From Flavobacterium endoglycinae (GTDB lineage Bacteria; Bacteroidota; Bacteroidia; Flavobacteriales; Flavobacteriaceae), in the NCBI RefSeq assembly GCF_017352115.1, contig NZ_CP071448.1, positions 5,009,001 to 5,073,000 of the forward strand: a DNA stretch of 64,000 bases, written 5' to 3'. Position 1 is the first letter of the stretch; each line of letters begins with the position of its first letter. Positions 34,028 to 43,830 of this stretch are shown in pieces. Both the position numbers and the translations under genes were made by a program. Below the pieces are notes generated by a model. That model was not told the DNA's origin, did not search any database, and saw only the letters and a program-made list of their open reading frames with translations.

Positions 34028-35392
34028 TTACGGAAACAACAGCGAGAAAACAGTCCCTTTTTCCAGCTCAGAATCTACCTTTAAAGTAATGTTGTGACGC
34101 TTGAGAATCTGCATGGTTATAAAAAGTCCTAATCCTTGGCCTTGAATGTGTCGCGTACGGTCACTTCTAAAAAACAAATCAAAGATAGAAGCAAGGTCTT
34201 TTTCGGCAATTCCGGCGCCTTGATCGATTATTTTTAAAAGAAGCTTTCCTTCATCTGCGGAAGCGGAAACAGTAACCTGAGAAGGAAAAGAGAACTTTAT
34301 GGCATTGTCAATAATATTGTACAAAGCAATGAATAACATATGTTTATTGGCATTTACCGAAAGTAAATCTTCATCATCAGCAATCGCATCAAGATGTACA
34401 GCCACTTTTGATCCCGGATATTCAATGGCCTTTTTTTCGAGTACATTCCATAACACTTCATCAATTCTGATGGTTTCCATTTGTTCGGGTTCCGAAAGTT
34501 CCAATCCTGAAAGAATTAATAATTCATCTAATATTGATTTTAAATGAAAAGTATCTTTTCGAAGTGTTTTTAAAACTTCTTCATATTGTTCATTCGTTCT
34601 TGGATGCTGCAGTGAAACATCAATATCACCTATAATAAAAGTAAGCGGAGTTTTGAGTTCGTGAGAAGCATTTTTAAGAAAGTTTTTCTGTATGGTAACA
34701 CCGCTTTCCAATCTTTCCAGCAGATAATTAAAAGTCGTAATCAATTCTTTTATTTCATCTTTTCCGCTGGTTGGCATTTCAAGTCTTGAGTGCAGGTTTT
34801 CGGTGGTAATGGTATTTACTTTTGCAATGACATCTTCAAACGGACGAAAGGTTTGTTTGGCCAAAAAACGTCCCAAAAGATAATTAAGCGGAATTCCTGC
34901 CAGATAAAACAACACGAACATTAATCCGAGAACTTCCAGCTGACGGTTTCCCACAGAATCAATTCCTGAAACGACAATGATAAAATCACCTTGATTGTCT
35001 TTATAGTATAATCCCGTAAACTGACGGTTGTCTTTGGTAAAATACAGTATTCTGTTTTTAGCAATTGCTTTTAATTCTTTGTCACTTAACTGAATATCAA
35101 TACCGTCACGCAAATACAATTGTTTCGTTTTGGCGTTGTATATTCTAATGGTTTGATTGGTGATTTTTTTATACTGAATTTCTATTCTTTGATAGCGAGA
35201 ACTATCTACTTTGGTAATTTCGTCTTTTTCAAAATAAAAGAATGCGGTAATTAAGGCGCTGTCTTCTAGTCTTTCATAATACAAGTCTTTTTCGTGTTTT
35301 TTAAAAAGCAATAAAGAACCAATTAGTACAAGACCAACAATAAAAGCAAACAGCAGCGTAGAATTTATCGCTAATTTATTCTTGAGATTCAT
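34028..35392 (-). CDS. Sensor histidine kinase (OmpR-class partner)
   Basis: Kinase of 454 residues with two membrane segments (about 10-30 and 153-173) bracketing a periplasmic sensor of about 120 residues, then a HAMP domain (about 175-230), phosphorylated His244 in NASHELKTPLTFI, and an ATPase domain with N-box ALYNIIDNAIKF, G1 IIDQGAGI, F and G2 GQGLGLFITMQIL. All residues for activity are present. It overlaps the upstream regulator gene by 17 bp, so they form an operon. Its periplasmic domain is unlike a known family by eye. Likely target: the neighbouring Oar-like gene. Confidence 0.93.
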   Translation of the reverse strand: MNLKNKLAINSTLLFAFIVGLVLIGSLLLFKKHEKDLYYERLEDSALITAFFYFEKDEITKVDSSRYQRIEIQYKKITNQTIRIYNAKTKQLYLRDGIDIQLSDKELKAIAKNRILYFTKDNRQFTGLYYKDNQGDFIIVVSGIDSVGNRQLEVLGLMFVLFYLAGIPLNYLLGRFLAKQTFRPFEDVIAKVNTITTENLHSRLEMPTSGKDEIKELITTFNYLLERLESGVTIQKNFLKNASHELKTPLTFIIGDIDVSLQHPRTNEQYEEVLKTLRKDTFHLKSILDELLILSGLELSEPEQMETIRIDEVLWNVLEKKAIEYPGSKVAVHLDAIADDEDLLSVNANKHMLFIALYNIIDNAIKFSFPSQVTVSASADEGKLLLKIIDQGAGIAEKDLASIFDLFFRSDRTRHIQGQGLGLFITMQILKRHNITLKVDSELEKGTVFSLLFP

Positions 35393-36074
35393 TGGTCTTT
35401 TTTTTCAGCATATATCCCGTGCCTTTTATCGTGTGTATAAGCGGAAAAGGGAAATTCTTGTCGACTTTGCTTCGTAAATAATTAATGTAAACATCTACAG
35501 TATTCGAACTCATATCCAGATCGATGCTCCACACGGCTTCGGCAATGGCAATTCTGGATAAAGCCCTTTCTCGGTTTTTCATAAAAAAGATCAAAAGCTT
35601 TAATTCTCTTGACGAAAGATTCAGTTCTTTTCCGTCTCTTGAAGCGCTTTGTTCCTTCATATTAATTTCGATTCCGGCATACGATTGAAAATCAAGTATT
35701 CCACTGCTGAATTCAGAACGGCGGAGCTGCGCATTGATTCGCGCTAAAAGTTCTTCAAACAAAAAGGGTTTTGCCAGATAATCATCGGCTCCGGCTTTTA
35801 ATCCGCGAACTTTTTCCTGTGGAGTATCCAAGGCACTTAAAATAAGAATAGGAACGATTATTTTCCGATTTCGCAGGACTTCGCAGACTTCAAAACCAGT
35901 AATATCCGATAGCATAATGTCGAGAATAATAATATCATACGTATTTTCCATTACCTCATTAATGGCATCAAAACCTTTGGTAACGTTTTTTACCTGATAC
36001 AATTGTTCCTCAAGTCCTCTGGTAATGAAAGAAGCTACACGCGGATCGTCTTCTACTAATAATACTTTGTTCAT
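35376..36074 (-). CDS. OmpR/PhoB-family response regulator
   Basis: DNA-binding response regulator of 232 residues with an intact receiver (Glu8-Asp10 acidic cluster, phospho-acceptor Asp52 in IIILDIML, Lys in DDYLAKPF) and a C-terminal winged helix (about 130-228; RELKLLIFFMKNRERALSR, SSNTVDVYINYLRSKVDK, IHTIKGTGYML). Members bind direct repeats about one helical turn apart. Its stop overlaps the kinase start. The bestrophin gene lies 18 nt upstream on the same strand and may belong to the same transcript. Confidence 0.95.
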   Translation of the reverse strand: MNKVLLVEDDPRVASFITRGLEEQLYQVKNVTKGFDAINEVMENTYDIIILDIMLSDITGFEVCEVLRNRKIIVPILILSALDTPQEKVRGLKAGADDYLAKPFLFEELLARINAQLRRSEFSSGILDFQSYAGIEINMKEQSASRDGKELNLSSRELKLLIFFMKNRERALSRIAIAEAVWSIDLDMSSNTVDVYINYLRSKVDKNFPFPLIHTIKGTGYMLKKKTNESQE

Positions 36075-36092
36075 AAAAGTGTGAACTCAATT

Positions 36093-37010
36093 TTAAGTAA
36101 GGTAATATTCATTGTCACTTTTTTTAATTTCGATTTTTTCACCGTTTAATTCTAAAAGTGTATTCTCAATCATCAGCGACATCGTGTCTAAGGCAAGATC
36201 ATTTGGCTGTAATCCAAATGGTTCTTCGAGTTCATCGGCAATAGCTTCAAGTGCAACGAAGGTATAGGCTATAAATACAATTACAAACGGCGTAATCCAG
36301 CCTAATGTTTCTACAAAACCAAACGGCAGTATAAAACAGTAAATGTAAACCGTTCTGTGCAATAAAACGCTATACGTATACGGAATAGGAGTGCTGGCAA
36401 TTCTTTCGCAGCCGCCTACAATATCCGAAAGTTTATTTAAGTTTTCCTCAAATGCCAATTGTGCAAAACCATCGATGCGACCTTCGGCTTTGGCTTTTTT
36501 TACCCATAATCCTAATTCTTTTAAAATTGCAATAGGTTTAAAATGAATATTTTGCAGCTGTTCTTTTAAGTCAGAACTAATAAGTCTATCGAAATCTTTA
36601 TCGGGATTGGTATGTCGTAATTGATGTTTTAAAGCGTAGACAAAAGCTATAAGCAGCTGAATGAATTTCTGGCTTTCGGCTTTATCATTTTCAGTATTTA
36701 AGAGCGTTATACTTTGTCGGGCAAGAGAACGAGTGTCGTTTAACAAAGCGCCCCAAAGTTTCCGGCCTTCCCAAAATCGGTCATAACTTACATTATTTCT
36801 AAAACCAAGAAATATAGCAAGAGCAATTCCAAATAAAGTAAAAATCGCAGGATTAATATGCAGATTGTATTCTAGTAAAAACGATTTGTAATATACAATG
36901 AGGAGCGAAAACAAGAATAATAAAAATAATCTTGGAAGAAGCTGGGGTAAAACGGAGCCTTTCCATTCAAAAAGCATTTTAAACCAGTTTTCTTTTTTCT
37001 TAATAATCAT
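36093..37010 (-). CDS. Bestrophin-family ion channel
   Basis: Membrane protein of 305 residues of the bacterial bestrophin (UPF0187) family. The signature region FRNNVSYDRFWEGRKLWGALLNDTRSLARQ is near residues 70-100, after two membrane segments (about 22-62). A further hydrophobic pair (about 215-250, CFILPFGFVETLGWITPFVIVFIAYTFVALEAIADELEEPFG) contains the conserved DELEEPFG motif. Bacterial members form pentameric channels, reported to prefer cations in Klebsiella. It is likely the first gene of a bestrophin/regulator/kinase transcript. Role here unknown. Confidence 0.9.
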   Translation of the reverse strand: MIIKKKENWFKMLFEWKGSVLPQLLPRLFLLFLFSLLIVYYKSFLLEYNLHINPAIFTLFGIALAIFLGFRNNVSYDRFWEGRKLWGALLNDTRSLARQSITLLNTENDKAESQKFIQLLIAFVYALKHQLRHTNPDKDFDRLISSDLKEQLQNIHFKPIAILKELGLWVKKAKAEGRIDGFAQLAFEENLNKLSDIVGGCERIASTPIPYTYSVLLHRTVYIYCFILPFGFVETLGWITPFVIVFIAYTFVALEAIADELEEPFGLQPNDLALDTMSLMIENTLLELNGEKIEIKKSDNEYYLT

Positions 37011-37094
37011 CGGGAGGAATAAATTAATGCATTAAAAGTACTCAAAAGTATTTATTCGCTGTATTTTTTAACGAATAATTGACTTAGGTGTAAT

Positions 37095-37121
37095 TTGTTG
37101 AAATTCAGTATTGTATATTTG
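37095..37121 (+). promoter_or_regulatory. Promoter of the NTF2-like gene
   Basis: TTG at 37095-37097, a 16-bp spacer and TATATTTG at 37114-37121. The -7 box covers an in-frame GTG at 37121, so translation cannot begin there. Confidence 0.55.
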
Positions 37122-37144
37122 TGTGTCACTTAAAAAAATCCGTC

Positions 37145-38053
37145 ATGAGCAGAATTACTTTTATCTTTTTTCTTTTGGCATTAGGAACATCCGCACAGGA
37201 GAAAGAAACTGACCTAAATTTTCGTAAACAGATTGAAGCGTATAATACTTCTTTTTCGACATTTTTTATGGAAGGAAATATTGATAATTTTTCCAAATTG
37301 TATACAGAACAAACCATATTTATGCCCGAACACAGCCAGGAACGTATAGGAAAAAAGAATATCGTTGATTTCTACAAACAATGGCTTTCTGAGGTTAAAA
37401 TTGTTGCTTTTAAAAAGACAATTTATGAATTGCAAAACTTAGGGAATTATATTCTTGAAATTGGAAATTTTAAAGAAGATTTTGCAAAAAAAGATCATAA
37501 AATATATTCCTATTCTGGAAAATATATGATTCTCTGGAAGCTTGCAAAAAAAGGAAAACCGATGACCATCGCAGCAGAAATTTGGGGATCTGACAGTTAT
37601 ATTGATGATAAAGAATTTCCTGAGATAAACGATGCTAATATTCCTAATACTAAGGAATATAGTGATTCAGATAAACTCACAGTCGAAATAAAAGAAAGAA
37701 ATCAAAACATTAGGAAACTGGTTCAAGAACGCAACGGCGCTGAACACTCCAAGATGTTTATGTCTGATGCTATTTATCTAACGTATTACACGCCCATGTT
37801 ATCCGGCATAAAAGATATAACAGATTATTTCGTAGACCATGAAAAACCTGGAACTCTAAAGATAGAATCTATTTCGATTAAAACTTCTGCTATTATTAAA
37901 ACAGAGAAAGCTGTAGTTGAATTTGGTTTTTACAGCGTTGACTGGCGTGATGGAGAAAATAATGGCAATGTAAAAGGAAAAAGTATTAATGTTTGGAAAA
38001 GAAACCAAGACAATCAGCTCTTGCTTTTCCGTCAAATGGTAAATCATGATTAA
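37145..38053 (+). CDS. Exported protein with two NTF2-like (SnoaL/DUF4440) domains
   Basis: Protein of 302 residues with signal peptide MSRITFIFFLLALGTSAQ. The first NTF2-like fold (about 25-150; IEAYNTSFSTFFMEGNIDNFSKLYTEQTIFMPEHSQERIGKKNIVDFYKQWL) has the DUF4440 pattern. A second, weaker copy covers about 180-300 (RNGAEHSKMFMSDAIYLTYYTPMLSGIKDITDYF). Such folds bind small ligands or serve as inactive scaffolds; no catalytic residues can be named. The ATG at 37145 is used because the alternative GTG upstream is inside the promoter. Monocistronic, divergent from the bestrophin gene. Confidence 0.75.
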   Translation: MSRITFIFFLLALGTSAQEKETDLNFRKQIEAYNTSFSTFFMEGNIDNFSKLYTEQTIFMPEHSQERIGKKNIVDFYKQWLSEVKIVAFKKTIYELQNLGNYILEIGNFKEDFAKKDHKIYSYSGKYMILWKLAKKGKPMTIAAEIWGSDSYIDDKEFPEINDANIPNTKEYSDSDKLTVEIKERNQNIRKLVQERNGAEHSKMFMSDAIYLTYYTPMLSGIKDITDYFVDHEKPGTLKIESISIKTSAIIKTEKAVVEFGFYSVDWRDGENNGNVKGKSINVWKRNQDNQLLLFRQMVNHD

Positions 38054-38084
38054 ATAAAAGCCCGATAATTATCGGGCTTTTATT
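38053..38084. terminator. Bidirectional terminator
   Basis: Perfect 32-bp palindrome centred on AATT with core AAAAGCCCGAT / ATCGGGCTTTT, shared by the convergent NTF2-like and deacetylase genes. Confidence 0.88.
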
Positions 38085-38110
38085 GTATTAAAAAATACAT
38101 TTTAGTTTTT

Positions 38111-38893
38111 TTAAGGCTGCTCTGGAAGCAAATCATCTAGATCTGATAGTTTATAAAACTTAAGGCCATTTAGTTTCATGTATTTACAAATAAATTCCAG
38201 AGTTTCAATTTTAGTCTGATAATTTTCGGTTATTTCTTTTACCGGCTTATGACCGCATAAAATCAGGATTTTATTATGTTTTTTGGCATAATCCAGTAAT
38301 TCCAGTAAATAAGGAATGCTAAAATGAATGTGGCTGTTGTCAATATCAAAAGCAAATACAATTTTTGAATTATTAAAATAACTGTCTTGTTTTTCTGGAG
38401 CTTCACCGCCAAAAGCACGTCCTCTGATAATTTTGAATTTTGGAGATAAGGCACGATCAAGTTCGTTAGATCTTTCTCCGTACGGATAAGCAAATGTGGT
38501 AGTTTTAAAAGATTTCTTTTTCAGGGAAACAATCATAGGATCAATTTCCTGCTCTAAATACTTTTTGATTCCGTTTTGTTTTACAAATTTAACCGCGTTG
38601 TAATGATGATATCCGTGCCCGGCAATCTCATGTCCGTATTTTTGCATTTCCAGCAGTTTTTTAATCTGCGGCTCTCCAATCGAATCAATTCGGCAGACAT
38701 TAAAAGTGGCTTTCCAAGCGTATTTCTTTAAAGCCTGATCTGCTTCGTACCATTCATCAACATACGCATCATCAAAAGATAAAATTACTCCAGCTTTATA
38801 TGGTTTCGATTTAGGCTTTTCCTTTTTCGTTTCGCAGGAAAATAAAGTCAGTAACATCAAAAATGGTAACGCTTTAGTAAAAATTATCTTCAT
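38111..38893 (-). CDS. Polysaccharide deacetylase (NodB/CE4) family lipoprotein
   Basis: Lipoprotein of 260 residues (Cys20 in LLTLFSCETKKEK) with a NodB homology domain. Motif 1 is ILSFDDAY with metal-binding Asp42, motif 2 is HGYHH with His93 and His97, and motif 3 is FAYPYGERS; ILCGHKP near 215-221 supplies the late His. This is the metal-dependent CE4 deacetylase site, so activity on an acetylated glycan is likely, although Tyr follows the Asp pair in place of the usual Gly. The Lys/Glu-rich tail after Cys suggests periplasmic or surface location. The substrate could be peptidoglycan or exopolysaccharide. Monocistronic. Confidence 0.85.
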   Translation of the reverse strand: MKIIFTKALPFLMLLTLFSCETKKEKPKSKPYKAGVILSFDDAYVDEWYEADQALKKYAWKATFNVCRIDSIGEPQIKKLLEMQKYGHEIAGHGYHHYNAVKFVKQNGIKKYLEQEIDPMIVSLKKKSFKTTTFAYPYGERSNELDRALSPKFKIIRGRAFGGEAPEKQDSYFNNSKIVFAFDIDNSHIHFSIPYLLELLDYAKKHNKILILCGHKPVKEITENYQTKIETLEFICKYMKLNGLKFYKLSDLDDLLPEQP

Positions 38894-39082
38894 AGATTCT
38901 GGCTGTTTACGAATAAAAAATCAGTTTAAAAACCTGCATCAAATATAAAGAAACTTCTTAATAATGCATTCGGCAAATGTTAAAAATCTTCTAAGCAAAA
39001 ATTTAAGTGATAGATAATTATCGTACATTTATGTCACTCCAAGATTTGATTTTCATTACCGCGTATTCTTATCAGTTTATAT

Positions 39083-41710
39083 ATGAAAGTACAAACTATT
39101 TCTAATCGTTTTCTTGCTTTTTTTAAAGGCAGAAAAGGAATTTCTTTTCTTCGCGAAAATGATAAAATTATCAGACAGTTTATTTTTACTATTTTTTTTA
39201 TCGGAATTGGAATCTGGTTTATCAAACACGAAAATTCAGAATTAAAAGAAGTAAAAAATGTCATTACAGATGCCAGCACTTTCTGGGTTGTATGCGGAAT
39301 TCTATTGGCAGGAATCTACATTACGCTTCAAGCCTTAATGTATTACGCATCGTTTAAAGCCGTTCAAAGCGAAATTTCTTTTCAAGATGCTGCCGTTTTA
39401 TTTCTCAAACGAAATTTTGTCAGCGTTTTTCTTCCAGCAGGCGGAATTTCTTCTCTGGCATTTTTTACCAAACCCATCGAAAAAAAAGGTGTAAAACCTA
39501 CGCAGATCCATTTTGCTTCAATTGTATACGGTTTTGTCGGAATTCTGTCGGTTATAATAGTTGCCATTCCAGCCTTATTGTATTCACTTTTTGAAGGAAC
39601 AACCGGATCAGGAGAATGGTATGCGTTTGGAGCCGTTGCAGGATTAAGTCTTATCCTGTATTTTATTTATGTTTCCGTCCTGAAAAAAGGATCGATATAC
39701 CGATTTATCGTTAAATTCTTTCCTTCTGCCGAAGTATTTATGGAGGATTTGAGAAGCAATAAAATTATACGGGATAAGTTTATGCATGTTGTGTTTTACT
39801 CCATTCTTATTGAATTTGTGGGTATTGCGCATTTGTATATTGCTATGATTGCTTTAGGATTTACACCGTCTTTAAGCGCGGCGATAATGGGCTACATCAT
39901 TTCGGTAATATTTTTGATTGTTTCGCCTTTTCTACGCGGATTGGGTGCTATAGAAATATCAATGAGTTTTATATTGATTCAATTCGGATTTAGCAATGTC
40001 AACGCCATAGCCATTACATTTTTGTACCGCTTTTTCGAATTTTGGATTCCGTTACTGGCAGGAGCGTCATTATTTCTATTCAGTGCCAATAAACTTTTAA
40101 TGCGTATTGTGCCATCTTTCCTGCTTTTTACTTTGGGATTAATCAATATTATTTCGGTTTTAACACCAGCAATTTCAGAACGTCTGCATGTTTTGGAGAA
40201 TATAATTCCAATTTCGGCCATTAAAGTTTCTAATTATTTTGTGATAACCGCTGGATTATTCATGCTTGTTAATGCTGCTTTTCTGCTCAAAGGATTACGA
40301 ACTGCTTGGTGGTTTGCGATTTTACTCACAGGAATTTCGGTTATAGGAAATATTACCAAAGCAATTGATTATGAAGAAGCAGTAATTGCATTGGTGGTTT
40401 TGATTAGTTTAATCGTGACACGAAAAGAATACTACATTAAAAGTAGTTCGCATTTGCAGAGTGTTGGTTTAAAAACCGTTTTAATAAGCATAGCAGTCGT
40501 TTTAATCTACAGTATTTTAGGATTTTACTTTCTAGATAAAAAACACTTCAATATCGATTTTAACTGGCTTCAGTCTGTAAAATACGGACTCCAGAATTAC
40601 TTTTTGGTAGGAAGTTCAGATTTAGTTCCCTTAGATCGCTTCGCCAGACGTTTTTTACTTTCGATTAATATCTGCGGATTTTTATCTTTAGGATTTTTGG
40701 TTTATGCCTTAATTCGTCCGTACACGATTAAAAAAGAAGCCGTTGAGGATGATTTTACGGCAGCAAAAGCAATACTCGAACAATACGGAGCTTCTGCTTT
40801 GGATTACTTTAAAACTTACGACGACAAAACGATTTTTATTGCCGAAAATCAAAAAGCTTTTTTGTCATATCGAATTGCCGATAATTTTGCCGTAGTACTT
40901 GAAAATCCAGTTGCAGAATCAACAGCTGAAATGAAACAATGCATAATCGAATTTGATAAATACTGTTATAACAACGGATTAAAAAGCATTTACTATCGTG
41001 TTCCCGAAGAAAACCTCGATTTGTTTACTTCCATGCATAAAAAAAGTTTGTTTATTGGGCAGGAAGGCGTTGTTGACTTATCTGTATTTACTTTGGAAGG
41101 AAGTGCCAAAAAAACACTCCGTAATGCTATAAACAAAGTAAAAGAAAAAGGTTTTAAAACCACCATTCACCACGCGCCTATAAAAGACGGATTATTGCAG
41201 AAAATAAAAGCCGTAAGCGATGAATGGCTGAACAGTACCGGAAGAAGTGAACTTGTTTTTTCGCAAGGAAAATTTGATTGGGAAGAATTAAAACAACAGA
41301 CCATTATTACCGTCGAAAATGCCGAAGAAAAAATTGTCGCTTTCTTAAACGTAATTCCTGATTATGCCCAAAACGAAGGCACGTACGATTTAATCCGCAA
41401 AACCGATGATGCGCCAAATGGGATTATCGATTTTATTCTGCTGGAATTATTTACCTATTTAAAATCGCAGCAATGCACCGCTGTAAATCTGGGATTGGCT
41501 GCCATGAGCGGTCTTGAAGAAGCCAATACTTTTCCAGAAAAATCAATGAAATTTGCGTACGAACGAATTAAATATTTCTCGCACTACAAAGGATTGCGAG
41601 ATTACAAAGAAAAATTCTCTCCCGTATGGTACAATAAATATTTAGTGTATTCTCATGATTACGATTTATTGCAGGCTCCTTTGGTTTTAAATAAAGTGGT
41701 AAAACCATAA
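39083..41710 (+). CDS. mprF: Phosphatidylglycerol lysyltransferase/flippase (MprF-like)
   Basis: Protein of 875 residues. The N-terminal 540 residues hold about 14 membrane segments forming the flippase part, including the LPID-like cytoplasmic loops (FLRGLGAIEISMSFILIQFG). The C-terminal soluble domain (about 550-870, DUF2156) is a GNAT-like aminoacyl-tRNA transferase, with DEWLNSTGRSELVFSQGKFD, YDLIRKTDDAPNGIIDFILLE, GLAAMSGL and YKGLRDYKEKFSPVWYNKYLVY. In other bacteria it transfers Lys or Ala from tRNA to phosphatidylglycerol and moves the product outward, which lowers surface charge and protects from cationic peptides. First gene of a run followed after 6, 1 and 25 nt by DUF998, AcvB-like and DUF4932 genes. 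The amino acid used cannot be read from sequence. Confidence 0.88.
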   Translation: MKVQTISNRFLAFFKGRKGISFLRENDKIIRQFIFTIFFIGIGIWFIKHENSELKEVKNVITDASTFWVVCGILLAGIYITLQALMYYASFKAVQSEISFQDAAVLFLKRNFVSVFLPAGGISSLAFFTKPIEKKGVKPTQIHFASIVYGFVGILSVIIVAIPALLYSLFEGTTGSGEWYAFGAVAGLSLILYFIYVSVLKKGSIYRFIVKFFPSAEVFMEDLRSNKIIRDKFMHVVFYSILIEFVGIAHLYIAMIALGFTPSLSAAIMGYIISVIFLIVSPFLRGLGAIEISMSFILIQFGFSNVNAIAITFLYRFFEFWIPLLAGASLFLFSANKLLMRIVPSFLLFTLGLINIISVLTPAISERLHVLENIIPISAIKVSNYFVITAGLFMLVNAAFLLKGLRTAWWFAILLTGISVIGNITKAIDYEEAVIALVVLISLIVTRKEYYIKSSSHLQSVGLKTVLISIAVVLIYSILGFYFLDKKHFNIDFNWLQSVKYGLQNYFLVGSSDLVPLDRFARRFLLSINICGFLSLGFLVYALIRPYTIKKEAVEDDFTAAKAILEQYGASALDYFKTYDDKTIFIAENQKAFLSYRIADNFAVVLENPVAESTAEMKQCIIEFDKYCYNNGLKSIYYRVPEENLDLFTSMHKKSLFIGQEGVVDLSVFTLEGSAKKTLRNAINKVKEKGFKTTIHHAPIKDGLLQKIKAVSDEWLNSTGRSELVFSQGKFDWEELKQQTIITVENAEEKIVAFLNVIPDYAQNEGTYDLIRKTDDAPNGIIDFILLELFTYLKSQQCTAVNLGLAAMSGLEEANTFPEKSMKFAYERIKYFSHYKGLRDYKEKFSPVWYNKYLVYSHDYDLLQAPLVLNKVVKP

Positions 41711-41716
41711 TTTGAT

Positions 41717-42373
41717 ATGACGTCTGCACAATTAAATGAAATAAAAATCATGGCAATAATCTGCATTGTGATTTGTATAGCTGATTTTGCGGTATTGTTT
41801 GTTTTGGGAACGTATTATCCGGCTTACAGCCAGTTAAAAAATACGATTAGTTCGTTAGGTGCAACAATTAGTCCCGTTTCTAATGTTATTTCGATTTGGT
41901 GGATAGGTATTGGAATTGTGTTTGTTTTCTTTGGAATCATCTTTAGAAAAGCATTTTATGAAAATCCGAAAAGTTCACGACTTGCCTCCATTTTAATTAT
42001 ACTTTACGGAATGGGAGAAGGAATTGGTTCGGGTTTGTTCAAAGCAGATAGAATCGCCGGCAAAATGACACAATCTTTTGTTTTTCATGATATTGCTGGT
42101 GCAATTGGACTTATCGCTGCTGTAGTATTGCCATTGGTTATGCCGAAAGTAATTACCAAAGAAAATAATCCTCGTTTTGGCCAGTTTTCACGCATAATAT
42201 TTTTTATCGGCTTGCTTACAATAGCCTTTTTTACCATTCGGTTTCCTGCCGAAAGCGGCTGGATTTCGTACAGAGGATTGTGGCAGCGGCTTTTCATGCT
42301 CAATCTCTACATTTATTTCATTACAATTTCAATTATTATATACCAAAAATGTTCAACATTTAAAATGAAGTAA
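41717..42373 (+). CDS. DUF998 integral membrane protein
   Basis: Membrane protein of 218 residues with six hydrophobic segments (about 10-30, 50-75, 88-108, 115-135, 150-168, 188-210). The pattern of small residues (YPAYSQLKNTISSLGATISPVSN; LYGMGEGIGSGLF) matches DUF998, a family of unknown function. It lies 6 nt after mprF and 1 nt before the acvB-like gene, so a role in lipid modification or transport is plausible but not shown. Confidence 0.8.
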   Translation: MTSAQLNEIKIMAIICIVICIADFAVLFVLGTYYPAYSQLKNTISSLGATISPVSNVISIWWIGIGIVFVFFGIIFRKAFYENPKSSRLASILIILYGMGEGIGSGLFKADRIAGKMTQSFVFHDIAGAIGLIAAVVLPLVMPKVITKENNPRFGQFSRIIFFIGLLTIAFFTIRFPAESGWISYRGLWQRLFMLNLYIYFITISIIIYQKCSTFKMK

Positions 42374-42374
42374 G

Positions 42375-43805
42375 ATGCACAAAAAGATATTCCTTATGCT
42401 GTTGGTTTTTATTTTTCATAATCCAATTTTTGCTTCCGCAGAAGATACTATTCGTGTCGGAGCATTCGGAAAAGTCACGCTTTATAAACCCAAAACAACT
42501 CCTAATGCGGTCGTTTTGTTTGTTTCTGGCGATGGCGGATGGAACAGCGGTGTGATCGAAATGGCGAAAAATATTGCCGATCAAGGTGCTTTGGTTGCCG
42601 GAATTGATATTCAGCATTATTTTAAAGCCATCAAAAAACAAACCTCCAAATGTTATTATCCAGCAGGCGATTTTGAAGAATTAAGTCTGATCCTGCAAAA
42701 GAAATTGAAACTGAAACAATATCTCAAACCCATTTTAATTGGTTATTCTTCTGGAGCAACTTTGGTTTACGGAATGCTTGCGCAAGCTCCGGCGAATACC
42801 TTTAACGGTGCTCTTGCTTTAGGATTTTGTCCGGATATTGAAACCGACCGTACGTTGTGTGATGGTTCTGGATTGACTTCTCATGTTTTAAAAGTAGGAA
42901 AAGCGTATTATCTTGACAAAACCGAAAAACTCACAGCGCCTTTTATTGTCCTTCAGGGAATTACAGATCAAGTTTGCAATTATGCCGAGACCAAAAAATA
43001 TATGGAAGGATTGAAACAAGGAAAACTCATTACACTTTCAAAAGTGGGTCACGGTTTTTCGGTTACTAAAAACTGGCTTCCTCAGTTGGTGGACGCTTAT
43101 AAAGAAATTCTAAATACGCCGAATTATGCTAAACAGAAATCGGAACAAAACCCTTTATTGAAAGAACAGCATTTGGCGCCGCTTCCGTTTGAAATGCCTT
43201 TAACTTTAATTCCTTCCAAAAATAAAGATGAAAACCAGCCGATAGCATTTGTAATTTCAGGCGATGGCGGATGGACAAGTTTCGACCAATCTGTTGGCGA
43301 AGCTTTAGCTGAAAAAGGAATTTCTGTAATTGGTTTAGATGCCCAGAAGTATTTTTGGAATGCCAAAACGCCAACAGAAATTGCCTCAGAAATTGCTAAA
43401 GCTGTAACGCATTATTTGCAGCAATGGAACAAAAAATCTTTTATATTGGTTGGTTATTCTTTTGGAGCTTCTGTGGTTCCTTTTACAGCGGCTAATTTTC
43501 CAGAGTCTTTAAAAGAAAAATTAAAAGGCGTTTATTCGTTATCGCCAGATGTAAAAGCCGATTTTGAAATCCATATTGCTGATATGCTGAGCCTTGAAAG
43601 TTCAAATGATAATTACGATGTGATTTCAGAAATTAAAAAAATCAAAGCCTATAATCCTGTCTGCTTTTTCGGAAGCGAAGAAGATCCTGAAATCCGTAAA
43701 CGCTTTGCAGCATCGGATATAAAAACCATTGAAATTCCGGGTTCACATCATTATAATAATGATTATATTAAAATTGCAGAAGACATTTTAAAAGAAATTA
43801 AGTAA
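42375..43805 (+). CDS. AcvB/VirJ-like lipid hydrolase, two-domain
   Basis: Periplasmic protein of 476 residues with a signal peptide (to about residue 22) and two tandem alpha/beta-hydrolase-like VirJ domains. Each starts with the same motif (VSGDGGWNSG at 50-59 and ISGDGGWTSF near 295), and each has a nucleophile elbow (GYSSG with Ser125, GYSFG with Ser362) and a late His (KVGHGFS, PGSHHYNND). Agrobacterium AcvB has this architecture and hydrolyses lysyl-phosphatidylglycerol; there its gene also follows an mprF homologue (lpiA). The same pairing here strongly suggests turnover of the aminoacyl lipid. Confidence 0.85.
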   Translation: MHKKIFLMLLVFIFHNPIFASAEDTIRVGAFGKVTLYKPKTTPNAVVLFVSGDGGWNSGVIEMAKNIADQGALVAGIDIQHYFKAIKKQTSKCYYPAGDFEELSLILQKKLKLKQYLKPILIGYSSGATLVYGMLAQAPANTFNGALALGFCPDIETDRTLCDGSGLTSHVLKVGKAYYLDKTEKLTAPFIVLQGITDQVCNYAETKKYMEGLKQGKLITLSKVGHGFSVTKNWLPQLVDAYKEILNTPNYAKQKSEQNPLLKEQHLAPLPFEMPLTLIPSKNKDENQPIAFVISGDGGWTSFDQSVGEALAEKGISVIGLDAQKYFWNAKTPTEIASEIAKAVTHYLQQWNKKSFILVGYSFGASVVPFTAANFPESLKEKLKGVYSLSPDVKADFEIHIADMLSLESSNDNYDVISEIKKIKAYNPVCFFGSEEDPEIRKRFAASDIKTIEIPGSHHYNNDYIKIAEDILKEIK

Positions 43806-43830
43806 ATTTAGAATTGTAAAAAGATGTTAT

